Shown here piece after piece: positions 6,566 to 12,672 of a DNA stretch of 13,441 nt. The DNA is from Clostridiales bacterium UBA1389 (GTDB taxonomy: Bacteria > Bacillota > Clostridia > Oscillospirales > CAG-382). Within the stretch, counting starts at the first letter, position 1; each line of letters starts with the position of its first letter. Position numbers and translations under genes: made by a program. Location: NCBI GenBank assembly GCA_002305335.1, contig DBQR01000005.1, positions 1 to 13,441 on the forward strand. The letters are read 5' to 3'. The notes under the pieces were generated by a model, which saw only the letters and a list, made by a program, of their open reading frames with translations, made no database searches and was not told the DNA's origin.

Positions 6566-8089
6566 ATGCAGCAACTACCAGCAAAACTTTATAAATTTCT
6601 TTGTGCATTGATTATAATATCTGTAATAATATCCGCCGCAGGCTGTAAAATTCCCATCGAAACCGGAAATTACGATAACAGTAGTCTTGCAAAGAGCAGC
6701 GAAAACAGTAAAACGGAAAATTTTTCCCAGGACGGAGTCAGCGAAACGGAAAAGAGCAGTCTTGAAGAAAGCAGCAACGAAGACGATTTTTCCGATACGG
6801 ACAGCTCCGGTCAGGGCAGCGATATAAATGCGGAATTTACCGTCAAAAAGGACGAATACGTATATCACATCCCCGGCAGGTATTATTCCGAGGGGATTAA
6901 GAATATTGTCCGCCGGGCAAGGCAGATATATGATATGAGATGGGTTCCCCTTGAGGATATGACGGGTTTCAACGGTGACTATGCATTTAAAAAAGGTGTA
7001 GAAATCAGGGGAATTCCCTACGGTCAGCCCGTGTATTCGGGAAAATTCATAGGCTTTGACGCCACCGTGGAGGAATTCTACAACCAAAGCAAAAAGGCTG
7101 ACAGCCTGTTTTATACCGGCAAATCGGAATATGAGGAAATTTCCGCCTATTATTCCCTTGACTGCACCGCTTTCGTCTGTTATGCCTGGAACACCAACGT
7201 GCGGATGTACACCGCCGTGCTGGTTCAGTTCGGGGATTACATGGGGAAAAAGCTTAACACCATCCAGGTGGGGGACGCCCTTATAAAAACCGGCTTAAAA
7301 GCCCATGCGGTGCTGGTGACGGGGGTTATCGAGGACGATAAGGGAAATATAGTCTGGCTTGAAATTATGGAACAGACGCCCCCCCTTACCAAGCTCACCC
7401 GCTACGGCAGAGGGGAGCTTTATACCCTTGAGGAGTTTACACAGTGGTATCTGGAGGACGGTTTCTATATATACCGCAACACCGACTACCGCAACGGTAC
7501 TCCCTATACCCCCTATAGTGTGGTTCCCCTTGACAACGAAAACGGAAAGGGAGATTCCCCCTACCGTTCGGTTAATACCGAAGTCGACGGGGACAATGTG
7601 GCGGTAAACGGGGTTTTCGCCTGCGACGAAAATATAAAGGAATTTTATTATTCCGTAACCCCGCTGTACTACGGTATCGAAAAATACAAAACCCGGGAAG
7701 ATGCCACGCTGCGGTTTCGGTCGGAACCGGTGGACGGGGAAACGCTGGACTTTATTTATCCCGGCACGGTGCTTACCATAACCGATTATTTTATTGACGG
7801 CAATGGGGAAAAATGGGGAAAGCTCAGATATAACGGCAACTGCGGCTGGCTTTGGTTAGACGGGTCTGAACTTCTGGGCGGCGCCCTTAGGGATTATGAA
7901 AGGGTTGTTATTTCCGATTCGGACACCCGCACCCAGACGGTGGAAGGTTACCGATATGCCGGTCTGGCCTGCGAATTCAAAATCCCCCGGAATGCCTTTG
8001 ACAGCGAATGCCAGATTATGCTGTATGCCCGAACATCAAGCGGAAAAGTATATTCGGTGGGAAATATAATGGTTAAACCGAAAAGGTAG
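6566..8089 (+). CDS. Lipoprotein with NlpC/P60-like Cys-His domain and embedded SH3b domain
   Basis: The 507-residue protein starts at ATG 6566 with GGAG (6555-6558) 7 bases upstream. The upstream in-frame TTG at 6527 overlaps the promoter and is rejected. A basic N-terminus and hydrophobic core end in SAAGC, predicting lipidation at C27. A long Ser/Glu/Asp-rich linker (about 35-88) follows. The enzymatic-looking domain (about 100-305) has SLDCTAFVCYAW (198-209), matching the NlpC/P60 nucleophile motif with C200, and KAHAVLVTG (246-254) with candidate base H247. E267 or Q270 in EIMEQTPP would be the third residue. A bacterial SH3 domain lies at about 380-436 (TLRFRSEP ... CGWLWL). The likely role is peptidoglycan hydrolysis at the cell surface. 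The spacing from Cys to His is 47 residues, plausible for the fold. The enclosing beta-rich segments (340-370 and 441-505) look like one domain split by the SH3b. Confidence 0.75.
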   Translation: MQQLPAKLYKFLCALIIISVIISAAGCKIPIETGNYDNSSLAKSSENSKTENFSQDGVSETEKSSLEESSNEDDFSDTDSSGQGSDINAEFTVKKDEYVYHIPGRYYSEGIKNIVRRARQIYDMRWVPLEDMTGFNGDYAFKKGVEIRGIPYGQPVYSGKFIGFDATVEEFYNQSKKADSLFYTGKSEYEEISAYYSLDCTAFVCYAWNTNVRMYTAVLVQFGDYMGKKLNTIQVGDALIKTGLKAHAVLVTGVIEDDKGNIVWLEIMEQTPPLTKLTRYGRGELYTLEEFTQWYLEDGFYIYRNTDYRNGTPYTPYSVVPLDNENGKGDSPYRSVNTEVDGDNVAVNGVFACDENIKEFYYSVTPLYYGIEKYKTREDATLRFRSEPVDGETLDFIYPGTVLTITDYFIDGNGEKWGKLRYNGNCGWLWLDGSELLGGALRDYERVVISDSDTRTQTVEGYRYAGLACEFKIPRNAFDSECQIMLYARTSSGKVYSVGNIMVKPKR

Positions 8090-8111
8090 TCAATTTGTCA
8101 AACTATAAAAC

Positions 8112-8157
8112 AACACCCGTTTGGAATTCCCGGACGGGTGTTTTGATTTCTTTTTAT
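8112..8157 (+). terminator. Intrinsic terminator after the NlpC-like gene
   Basis: AACACCCGT (8112-8120) pairs with ACGGGTGTT (8134-8142) around a 13-base loop that is itself partly palindromic (GGAATTCC). It is followed by TTGATTTCTTTTT. It lies 22 bases after the stop codon. Confidence 0.9.
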
Positions 8158-8238
8158 CTTGCGGCTAATCTTATGTTCAACGTTATTTCAATCGCAACTC
8201 AACTTTCCTGAAAACCTATGCAATTTTTCTATAAACAG

Positions 8239-8267
8239 TTGACATATTAATGTATATATGCTAAAAT
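8239..8267 (+). promoter_or_regulatory. Strong sigma-A promoter for the riboswitch-ATPase transcript
   Basis: There is a perfect TTGACA (8239-8244), a 17-base spacer and TAAAAT (8262-8267), with TGC directly before the -10. The predicted start at about 8274 falls at the first base of the aptamer P1 stem, so the whole leader is about 190 nt. Confidence 0.9.
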
Positions 8268-8274
8268 CTTCTAC

Positions 8275-8390
8275 GCATAGGGGAGTAGTTCCCGCATTAA
8301 TGCGGGTTTCGTGTCAACATCATGGCAGGATATTTCTGCCTGGCACGGAACACAACGCCTTATCAAAGGGGAGATGAACAAGACTTATGC
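8275..8390 (+). ncRNA. yybP-ykoY family Mn2+ riboswitch aptamer
   Basis: P1 is formed by GCATAGG (8275-8281) with CTTATGC (8384-8390), 7 pairs including one G-U. The conserved GGGGAGTAG occurs right after P1 begins (8280-8288). A P2 hairpin CCCGCA/TGCGGG (8291-8296/8301-8306) follows. The conserved GTCAACATC (8313-8321) and the closing CAAGACTTATGC (8379-8390) match this family as I recall it. A hairpin GGCAG/CTGCC (8324-8328/8336-8340) forms the arm of the second leg. The family binds Mn2+ and usually turns on export or homeostasis genes, including P-type ATPases, as here. The segment 8341-8378 is longer than in typical members and is not fully explained. Confidence 0.85.
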
Positions 8391-8416
8391 GCGGTTAGCG
8401 CGCAGGGTCTTTTTTT
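8381..8416 (+). terminator. Riboswitch expression-platform terminator
   Basis: TGCGCG (8388-8393) pairs with CGCGCA (8399-8404) around GTTAG, extended below an internal loop by AGAC (8381-8384) with GTCT (8407-8410), then a run of seven T. The 5' arm shares bases 8384-8390 with the 3' strand of aptamer P1. P1 and the terminator are therefore mutually exclusive. Ligand binding should stabilise P1 and let transcription continue, an ON switch. Confidence 0.85.
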
Positions 8417-8463
8417 GATATATAAGATGTAGCGAATCCAACTTTTCGGAAGGAGAAAAAGGC

Positions 8464-11112
8464 TTGAAACATTATTTTTTGTCGAAGGCTGAAGTGCTGA
8501 AGGAAGTGGAAAGCGCCGAAAACGGACTGACTTCCGCCGAAGCGGGACTACGGCTTTCAAAGTACGGCAGGAACCAAATCCAAGAGGGGAAAAAGACAAC
8601 CCTGATAAAACGGATTTTATCCCAGATTTCCGACCCCATGGTGCTGGTGCTTATCGCGGCGGCGGTGGTGTCGGGGATTACCGCAATCCTTTCGGGGGAA
8701 TCCTTGTCCGACGTGTTTATTATCCTTTTCGTGGTGGTGCTTAACACCACTCTCGGGGTGATTCAGGAAAGCAAGGCGGAGGCAGCCATAGAGGCATTGA
8801 AGGAAATGGCGGCGGCCACCTCAAAGGTAATAAGGGACGGGCATATCCTTCAGATAAAAAGCGAAGAACTCGTAGTGGGGGATATCGTTGTCCTTGAAGC
8901 GGGTAACGCCATCCCCGCCGACGGACGGATTATCTCCTGCGCCAGCTTAAAGGTGGAGGAGGCCGCTTTGACCGGCGAATCGGTGCCGGCGGAAAAAACC
9001 TCGGACACCCTTGACGCCAAGGAGGGGGATATCCCTCTTGGTGACCGGACAAACATGGTTTACATGGGGAGCCTTGCGGTTTACGGCCGGGGGACCATGG
9101 TGGTAACCGCCACCGGCATGAACACCGAAATGGGCAAGATAGCCGACGCCATCACCACCGCCGTTGAAGGGGAAACCCCGCTTCAAAAAAATCTTTCCCA
9201 GTTAAGTAAAATTTTAACCTTTCTGGTGCTCGGCATATGCGTGGTGATGTTCGGGGTCAGCATACTGCGTTACTATATATCCCCCGTACCGGGAGTAAGC
9301 ATAGGGGACACCCTGCTTGATTCCTTTATGCTGGCGGTAAGCCTTGCGGTGGCGGCTATACCCGAAGGGCTGGTGGCGGTGGTAACCATAGTCCTTTCCA
9401 TAGGCGTCACCAAAATGTCAAAGCGAAACGCCATAATCCGGAAGCTTACCGCCGTAGAAACCCTTGGCTGCACCCAGATAATCTGTTCCGACAAGACCGG
9501 CACCCTGACACAGAACAAGATGACGGTGGTGGAATATTCCGGCGACGACCGGATGCTGCTTGCCACATCCTTGGCATTATGTACAGACGCCGAACTCAAT
9601 GAGGAAGGTCAGGCGGAAGGGGACCCCACCCAGGCGGCGGTGGTTAATTTCGCAAATAAAGTCGGCCTTCCCAAAAACGAGCTATCAAAAAAATATCCCC
9701 GGGTGGGGGAAATTCCCTTTGATTCGGAACGGAAGCTTATGACCACCCTCCATCAGAAACCGGAGGGGGGATTTATCCAGCATACCACCGGCGCCCCCGA
9801 TGTGGTGATCAGTAAATGTTCGGCTTACCTTGAAAAGGGGAAAATACTCCCCATGACCGAAGAAAAGCGTGGTTTTTTTATAAGCGAAAACAAGCGCTTG
9901 GCGGGGAAGGCTCTGCGGGTGCTTGCCGCAGGATTCAGAAATTGGGAAAGCAAGCCGGAAAACCTCGCCCCGGAGGATGAAAGCGATTTAGTCTTTTTGG
10001 GCCTTGCGGGTATGATCGACCCGGTGCGGGAGGAGGTTCCCGCCGCCATAAACCAGTGCCGGAATGCGGGAATCCGCCCCATAATGATAACCGGCGACCA
10101 TATAGATACGGCAATCGCCATAGCCCTTCAGTTGGGGATAATTACAAATTCGTCCCAGGCCCTGACCGGTGCAATGCTTGACGGAATAAGCGACGAGGAT
10201 TTTTTTAACACCGTTGAAAACTACGGGGTTTACGCCCGGGTCAAGCCCGAACACAAGACAAGAATCGTAACCGCCTGGCAAAGACGGGGGTATATCACCG
10301 CCATGACCGGGGACGGGGTGAACGACGCCCCATCAATAAAAAATGCGGATATCGGCATTGGCATGGGGATAACCGGCACCGACGTCACCAAAAACGTGGC
10401 GGACATGATTCTTGCCGACGACAACTTCGCCACCATTGTTTCGGCGGTGGAGGAGGGGCGGAGGATATACGACAATATCCGCCGGTCAATCCAGTTTCTC
10501 CTTTCCTCCAACCTTTCGGAGGTTATAAGCATATTCATCGCCACCATTTTAGGCTTCACCATCCTTAAACCCGCCCATATTCTGTTTATTAACCTTATCA
10601 CCGATTCCCTCCCCGCCCTTGCCTTGGGAATGGAAAAGGGGGAGGAGGATATAATGAAGCGGAAGCCAAGAAGCAGCAAGGAGGGGATTTTCTCCGGCGG
10701 AGTGGGGTTCAATGTGTTCTACCAGGGGGTTGTGGTTGCCCTGCTTACCCTTGCGGCCTTCTTTATAGGCGAACGGATTGAAAACGGCAGCTGGCGGATT
10801 ATAAACTCTAACGACGGAATGACCATGGCATTTTTAACCATGTCGATGGCGGAAATCTTCCATTCCTACAATATGCGTTCCCACCGCGAGTCGATTTTTT
10901 CGATAAAAAGCCAAAACCTTTACCTGTTAGGCTCAATGCTTGTATCTTTCTTCCTTACCGCGGCGGTTATATATATTCCCTTCCTGAGGGACGCCTTCGG
11001 CTTTACCTCAATAAGCATTACGGAATATTTAATCGCCCTTGCCCTTGCGCTGCTTATAATCCCCATTGTGGAGGGTGTAAAATTTTTCACGCGAAAGGTC
11101 AAACAGGAATGA
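8464..11112 (+). CDS. P2A-type cation-transporting ATPase (Ca2+/Mn2+ class)
   Basis: The 882-residue protein starts at TTG 8464, with AGGAG (8451-8455) 8 bases upstream. All P-type ATPase landmarks are present: actuator TGES (170-173), TM4 PEGL (300-303), the phosphorylation motif with D343 in DKTGTLT, and hinge GDGVND (616-621). The N-terminal cation-ATPase domain (about 1-60) and four C-terminal helices after the TM5-TM6 pair match the SERCA/PMR1 family. Ligand residues resembling SERCA are visible: E301 in TM4, N683 and E686 in TM5 (SSNLSEV), N710, T713 and D714 in TM6 (NLITDSLPA). No heavy-metal CPC motif or N-terminal CXXC domain is seen. It should export Ca2+ or Mn2+ across the membrane. 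The Mn2+ riboswitch in its leader points to manganese efflux or a dual role. It ends at a terminator shared with the convergent gene. Confidence 0.93.
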   Translation: MKHYFLSKAEVLKEVESAENGLTSAEAGLRLSKYGRNQIQEGKKTTLIKRILSQISDPMVLVLIAAAVVSGITAILSGESLSDVFIILFVVVLNTTLGVIQESKAEAAIEALKEMAAATSKVIRDGHILQIKSEELVVGDIVVLEAGNAIPADGRIISCASLKVEEAALTGESVPAEKTSDTLDAKEGDIPLGDRTNMVYMGSLAVYGRGTMVVTATGMNTEMGKIADAITTAVEGETPLQKNLSQLSKILTFLVLGICVVMFGVSILRYYISPVPGVSIGDTLLDSFMLAVSLAVAAIPEGLVAVVTIVLSIGVTKMSKRNAIIRKLTAVETLGCTQIICSDKTGTLTQNKMTVVEYSGDDRMLLATSLALCTDAELNEEGQAEGDPTQAAVVNFANKVGLPKNELSKKYPRVGEIPFDSERKLMTTLHQKPEGGFIQHTTGAPDVVISKCSAYLEKGKILPMTEEKRGFFISENKRLAGKALRVLAAGFRNWESKPENLAPEDESDLVFLGLAGMIDPVREEVPAAINQCRNAGIRPIMITGDHIDTAIAIALQLGIITNSSQALTGAMLDGISDEDFFNTVENYGVYARVKPEHKTRIVTAWQRRGYITAMTGDGVNDAPSIKNADIGIGMGITGTDVTKNVADMILADDNFATIVSAVEEGRRIYDNIRRSIQFLLSSNLSEVISIFIATILGFTILKPAHILFINLITDSLPALALGMEKGEEDIMKRKPRSSKEGIFSGGVGFNVFYQGVVVALLTLAAFFIGERIENGSWRIINSNDGMTMAFLTMSMAEIFHSYNMRSHRESIFSIKSQNLYLLGSMLVSFFLTAAVIYIPFLRDAFGFTSISITEYLIALALALLIIPIVEGVKFFTRKVKQE

Positions 11113-11122
11113 CTAATTAAAT

Positions 11123-11308
11123 TTAAAAAGCCGGGGAAAACCCCGGCTTAAATTTTGTTGTTTTGTCTTCAGGTGTAATTCTTCTGTTTACGCACAGCAC
11201 CTTAAAGGTTTTTTCAAAGCCATTAGTGTCACGAAGGGTTATTGCATTGACAGAGTATAAGGCGTTTTTACCTATAACGATTCCGCAAAATAAATCATTT
11301 CCTTCAGG
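11123..11308 (-). other. Open frame without a start codon, possible gene remnant
   Basis: A 61-codon open frame on the minus strand runs from just after an in-frame TAA (11309-11311) to a TAA at 11123-11125. Its middle reads like a real protein (VNAITLRDTNGFEKTFKVLC, then VNRRITPEDKTTK). It has no ATG or TTG start and no ribosome binding site at its head, overlaps the last 37 bases of the HAD gene in another frame, and runs through the terminator hairpin. It may be the 3' remnant of a lost gene or pure chance. Confidence 0.25.
11128..11157. terminator. Bidirectional intrinsic terminator between convergent genes
   Basis: AAGCCGGGG (11128-11136) pairs with CCCCGGCTT (11141-11149) around AAAA. 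On the plus strand it is followed by AAATTTTG, serving the ATPase gene (15 bases after its stop). On the minus strand it is followed by TTTAAATTT, serving the HAD gene, whose stop is about 120 bases away. Confidence 0.85.
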
Positions 11309-11955
11309 TTATGTATTGTCCATTCCCCTTTATCCTGTCCGCTGCGGTCAAGGAGAAAAGCGGTAAAGCCCAGATCCCTTGCCCCGTCGGCTTCCGGTTT
11401 ATAGTCGTCAACGTAAAGGCTTTCGGTTGCTTTTACGTTTTGCGCATTTAAGGCGGCGTTGTATATTATGGGGCTGGGTTTCTCCGCCCCCACAAGGGAG
11501 GATGCGGTAAAGGAGGTGAAATATTCCGCAATACCAAGCTGATGTAAGGTGTATTCCAGGGATGGGGAGGTGTCGCTTATAACCCCCATCCTATAGCCGC
11601 GGCTTTTGAAATATTCCAGTACTTCGACGGTTTCGGGGTAGAGTATTTTGTCCCCGTTGCACCAGATGTTTGAAAAGAGAAATTCGGCACGGTTATCAAG
11701 GTATTCTTCAACCCCTTCACCTATAAGCATATAGCGGTAATACCGCTTCATGAATTCCCTCTCGTCGTCTATCGTCTTATACCAGGGCTGCCTGCCTTCG
11801 GAGGCCTGAATAAACAGATTCATCATCTTTTCATAAGGCAGCTCAAAGGGTTTGCCGCTCCAATTGGAAACTGTTTCGTCCCGCCAGGCCGTCTTTACGG
11901 GATTGTTGCAGGTGAGTGTGCCGTCCCTGTCGAAAAATACCGCTTTGAATTTCAT
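11272..11955 (-). CDS. HAD-superfamily hydrolase (phosphatase-like)
   Basis: The 227-residue protein starts at ATG 11955, with GGGGG 5 bases upstream on the minus strand. HAD motif I is FFDRDGTL (7-14) with nucleophile D9 and acid/base D11. Motif II is VISDTS (125-130). The motif III lysine is K159 in GAEKPSPIIY (156-165), and motif IV is YVDDYKPEADGA (181-192) with D183/D184. A helical C1-type cap lies at about 20-105. The pattern matches phosphoglycolate phosphatase/beta-phosphoglucomutase-like enzymes, but nothing fixes the substrate. The Trp-rich cap (W24, W32, W58, W98) is distinctive. It stands alone, converging on the P-type ATPase gene and lying downstream of tRNA-Gly, from which it is separated by the tRNA terminator. 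I found no convincing promoter of its own. Confidence 0.85.
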   Translation of the reverse strand: MKFKAVFFDRDGTLTCNNPVKTAWRDETVSNWSGKPFELPYEKMMNLFIQASEGRQPWYKTIDDEREFMKRYYRYMLIGEGVEEYLDNRAEFLFSNIWCNGDKILYPETVEVLEYFKSRGYRMGVISDTSPSLEYTLHQLGIAEYFTSFTASSLVGAEKPSPIIYNAALNAQNVKATESLYVDDYKPEADGARDLGFTAFLLDRSGQDKGEWTIHNLKEMIYFAESL

Positions 11956-12033
11956 ACTAACCCCCGTTTCATTTTAATATAGATGCAAATTTTGTTTTAT
12001 TGATTATCTGTCAAGAGTTTTATATTGGTAATT

Positions 12034-12062
12034 AAAACAAAAAAACCACGCCTTGTGGTTTT
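12034..12062 (-). terminator. Intrinsic terminator of tRNA-Gly
   Basis: On the minus strand AAAACCAC (12055-12062) pairs with GTGGTTTT (12042-12049) around a 5-base loop, followed by TTTGTTTTAAT. It lies 10 bases after the tRNA 3' CCA. Confidence 0.85.
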
Positions 12063-12072
12063 GCGGTTGTTA

Positions 12073-12146
12073 TGGAGCAGGCGACGGGAATCGAACCCGC
12101 ATATTCAGCTTGGGAAGCTGATGTTCTGCCACTGAACTACGCCTGC
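12073..12146 (-). tRNA. tRNA-Gly (anticodon CCC)
   Basis: Read on the minus strand, GCAGGCG pairs with CGCCTGC as the acceptor stem, TCAGC/GCTGA encloses anticodon loop TTCCCAA, and the T loop is TTCGATT. The anticodon is CCC, which reads GGG (Gly). The CCA end is encoded. The D arm GTTCAGTGGCAGAAC matches typical bacterial tRNA-Gly. It is a single-gene unit with promoter and terminator. Confidence 0.95.
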
Positions 12147-12162
12147 GTTTTGTAGCCTGCAT

Positions 12163-12192
12163 ATTGTAGCACAAGGATGAAAAGTTGTCAAG
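12163..12192 (-). promoter_or_regulatory. Sigma-A promoter for tRNA-Gly
   Basis: On the minus strand there is a perfect TTGACA (12187-12192), an 18-base spacer and TACAAT (12163-12168), with TGC just before the -10. The start would lie about 10 bases before the tRNA 5' end. Confidence 0.85.
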
Positions 12193-12223
12193 GATTTTTT
12201 AAGAGTGTTTTTAAATAAGTAAG

Positions 12224-12297
12224 GGCGGATAATAATCAGGAAAGCTGATGTCGGTCGTTACAACGGCGGCAGGGTCGGATATCATCCGCCGGTTTTT
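12224..12297 (+). other. Structured intergenic element ending in a T run (function unknown)
   Basis: GGCGGAT (12224-12230) can pair over a distance with ATCCGCC (12284-12290), which is followed by GG and six T. Inside are ATCAG/CTGAT (12235-12239/12245-12249) and CGTT/AACG near 12256-12265. A competing local hairpin CGGAT (12276-12280) with ATCCG (12284-12288) uses the same 3' arm. The shape resembles a small RNA or an attenuator, but no plus-strand gene follows and no convincing plus-strand promoter precedes it. It may also be a degraded repeat. Confidence 0.35.
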
Positions 12298-12342
12298 TCG
12301 GAGTAAGATGACGGTTTATTTTTTAATGCCGGCATCGCAAAT

Positions 12343-12404
12343 AAGCCTCCCCTGTGCAAAGGGAAGCGGTGAGGTGCAACCGAGCCGGAGGGATTGTTAC
12401 TTAA
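12343..12404 (-). repeat. Palindromic intergenic repeat, copy B (inverted)
   Basis: Read on the minus strand, it runs from CCCTCCGGCTCGG through TGCACCTCACCGCTTCCC to GGGGAGGCTTAT. This is the same two-arm layout as copy A (3258-3304): CCG-rich start, short first arm, ACCT(C/T)-CCC second arm, GGGGAGGC end. The first arm has decayed. On the plus strand the GCCTCCCC...GGGAAGC arm and the GGAGGGATTGTTAC end match elements that I recall between genes of gut Clostridia. Confidence 0.6.
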
Positions 12405-12456
12405 TAGCGTATGCCATGATTGTGTTACCCTGCTCATCCGTATGTTAGGCACTGCC

Positions 12457-12505
12457 CCTTATCCGTCAGTCTTCGGCTGGCACCTTCCCCGGAAGTCGGA
12501 AGGTT
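12457..12505 (+). repeat. Palindromic intergenic repeat, copy C (degraded)
   Basis: CCTTATCCGTCAGTC-TTC-GGCTGGCACCTTCCCC lines up with copy A over about 30 bases with few changes. The first hairpin (12465-12481) is kept with G-U pairs. The second has diverged to CCTTCC (12483-12488) with GGAAGG (12498-12503) and is followed by TTTTAG. With copy B it may form the two ends of one larger, internally decayed element at 12343-12505. Confidence 0.6.
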
Positions 12506-12620
12506 TTAGTTTTAACCCACCCTCAACCTCAATATAAAGTAATATATAATCCTTAAATTACAGGCAGATGATATCTCCCCCCACGGGGTTGACGATTGAT
12601 TTTACAAATAAAACCGTGCG

Positions 12621-12658
12621 TGATAAAAGAACAACCCGAACAAAAGCGTTCGGGTTGT
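12621..12658 (-). terminator. Intrinsic terminator of the PEPCK gene
   Basis: ACAACCCGAAC (12631-12641) pairs perfectly with GTTCGGGTTGT (12648-12658) around 6 bases. On the minus strand it is followed by TCTTTTATCA. It lies 14 bases after the PEPCK stop. Confidence 0.9.
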
Positions 12659-12672
12659 ATTTATAACAATAG

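Noticed and set aside
6575..7087. 170-codon minus-strand frame inside the NlpC-like gene
   Set aside because: Antisense shadow of a gene with a clear lipobox and catalytic motifs; no ribosome binding site.
11163..11366. 67-codon plus-strand frame between the ATPase and HAD genes
   Set aside because: It begins after the bidirectional terminator, has no promoter or ribosome binding site, and overlaps the HAD gene antisense.
12009..12014. TTGACA on the minus strand upstream of the HAD gene
   Set aside because: No acceptable -10 occurs 15-19 bases downstream (only AATTTG-like sequence), so I do not call a promoter.
12248..12448. 66-codon plus-strand frame in the intergenic region
   Set aside because: It crosses the structured element and repeat copy B, and has no ribosome binding site or recognisable protein features.
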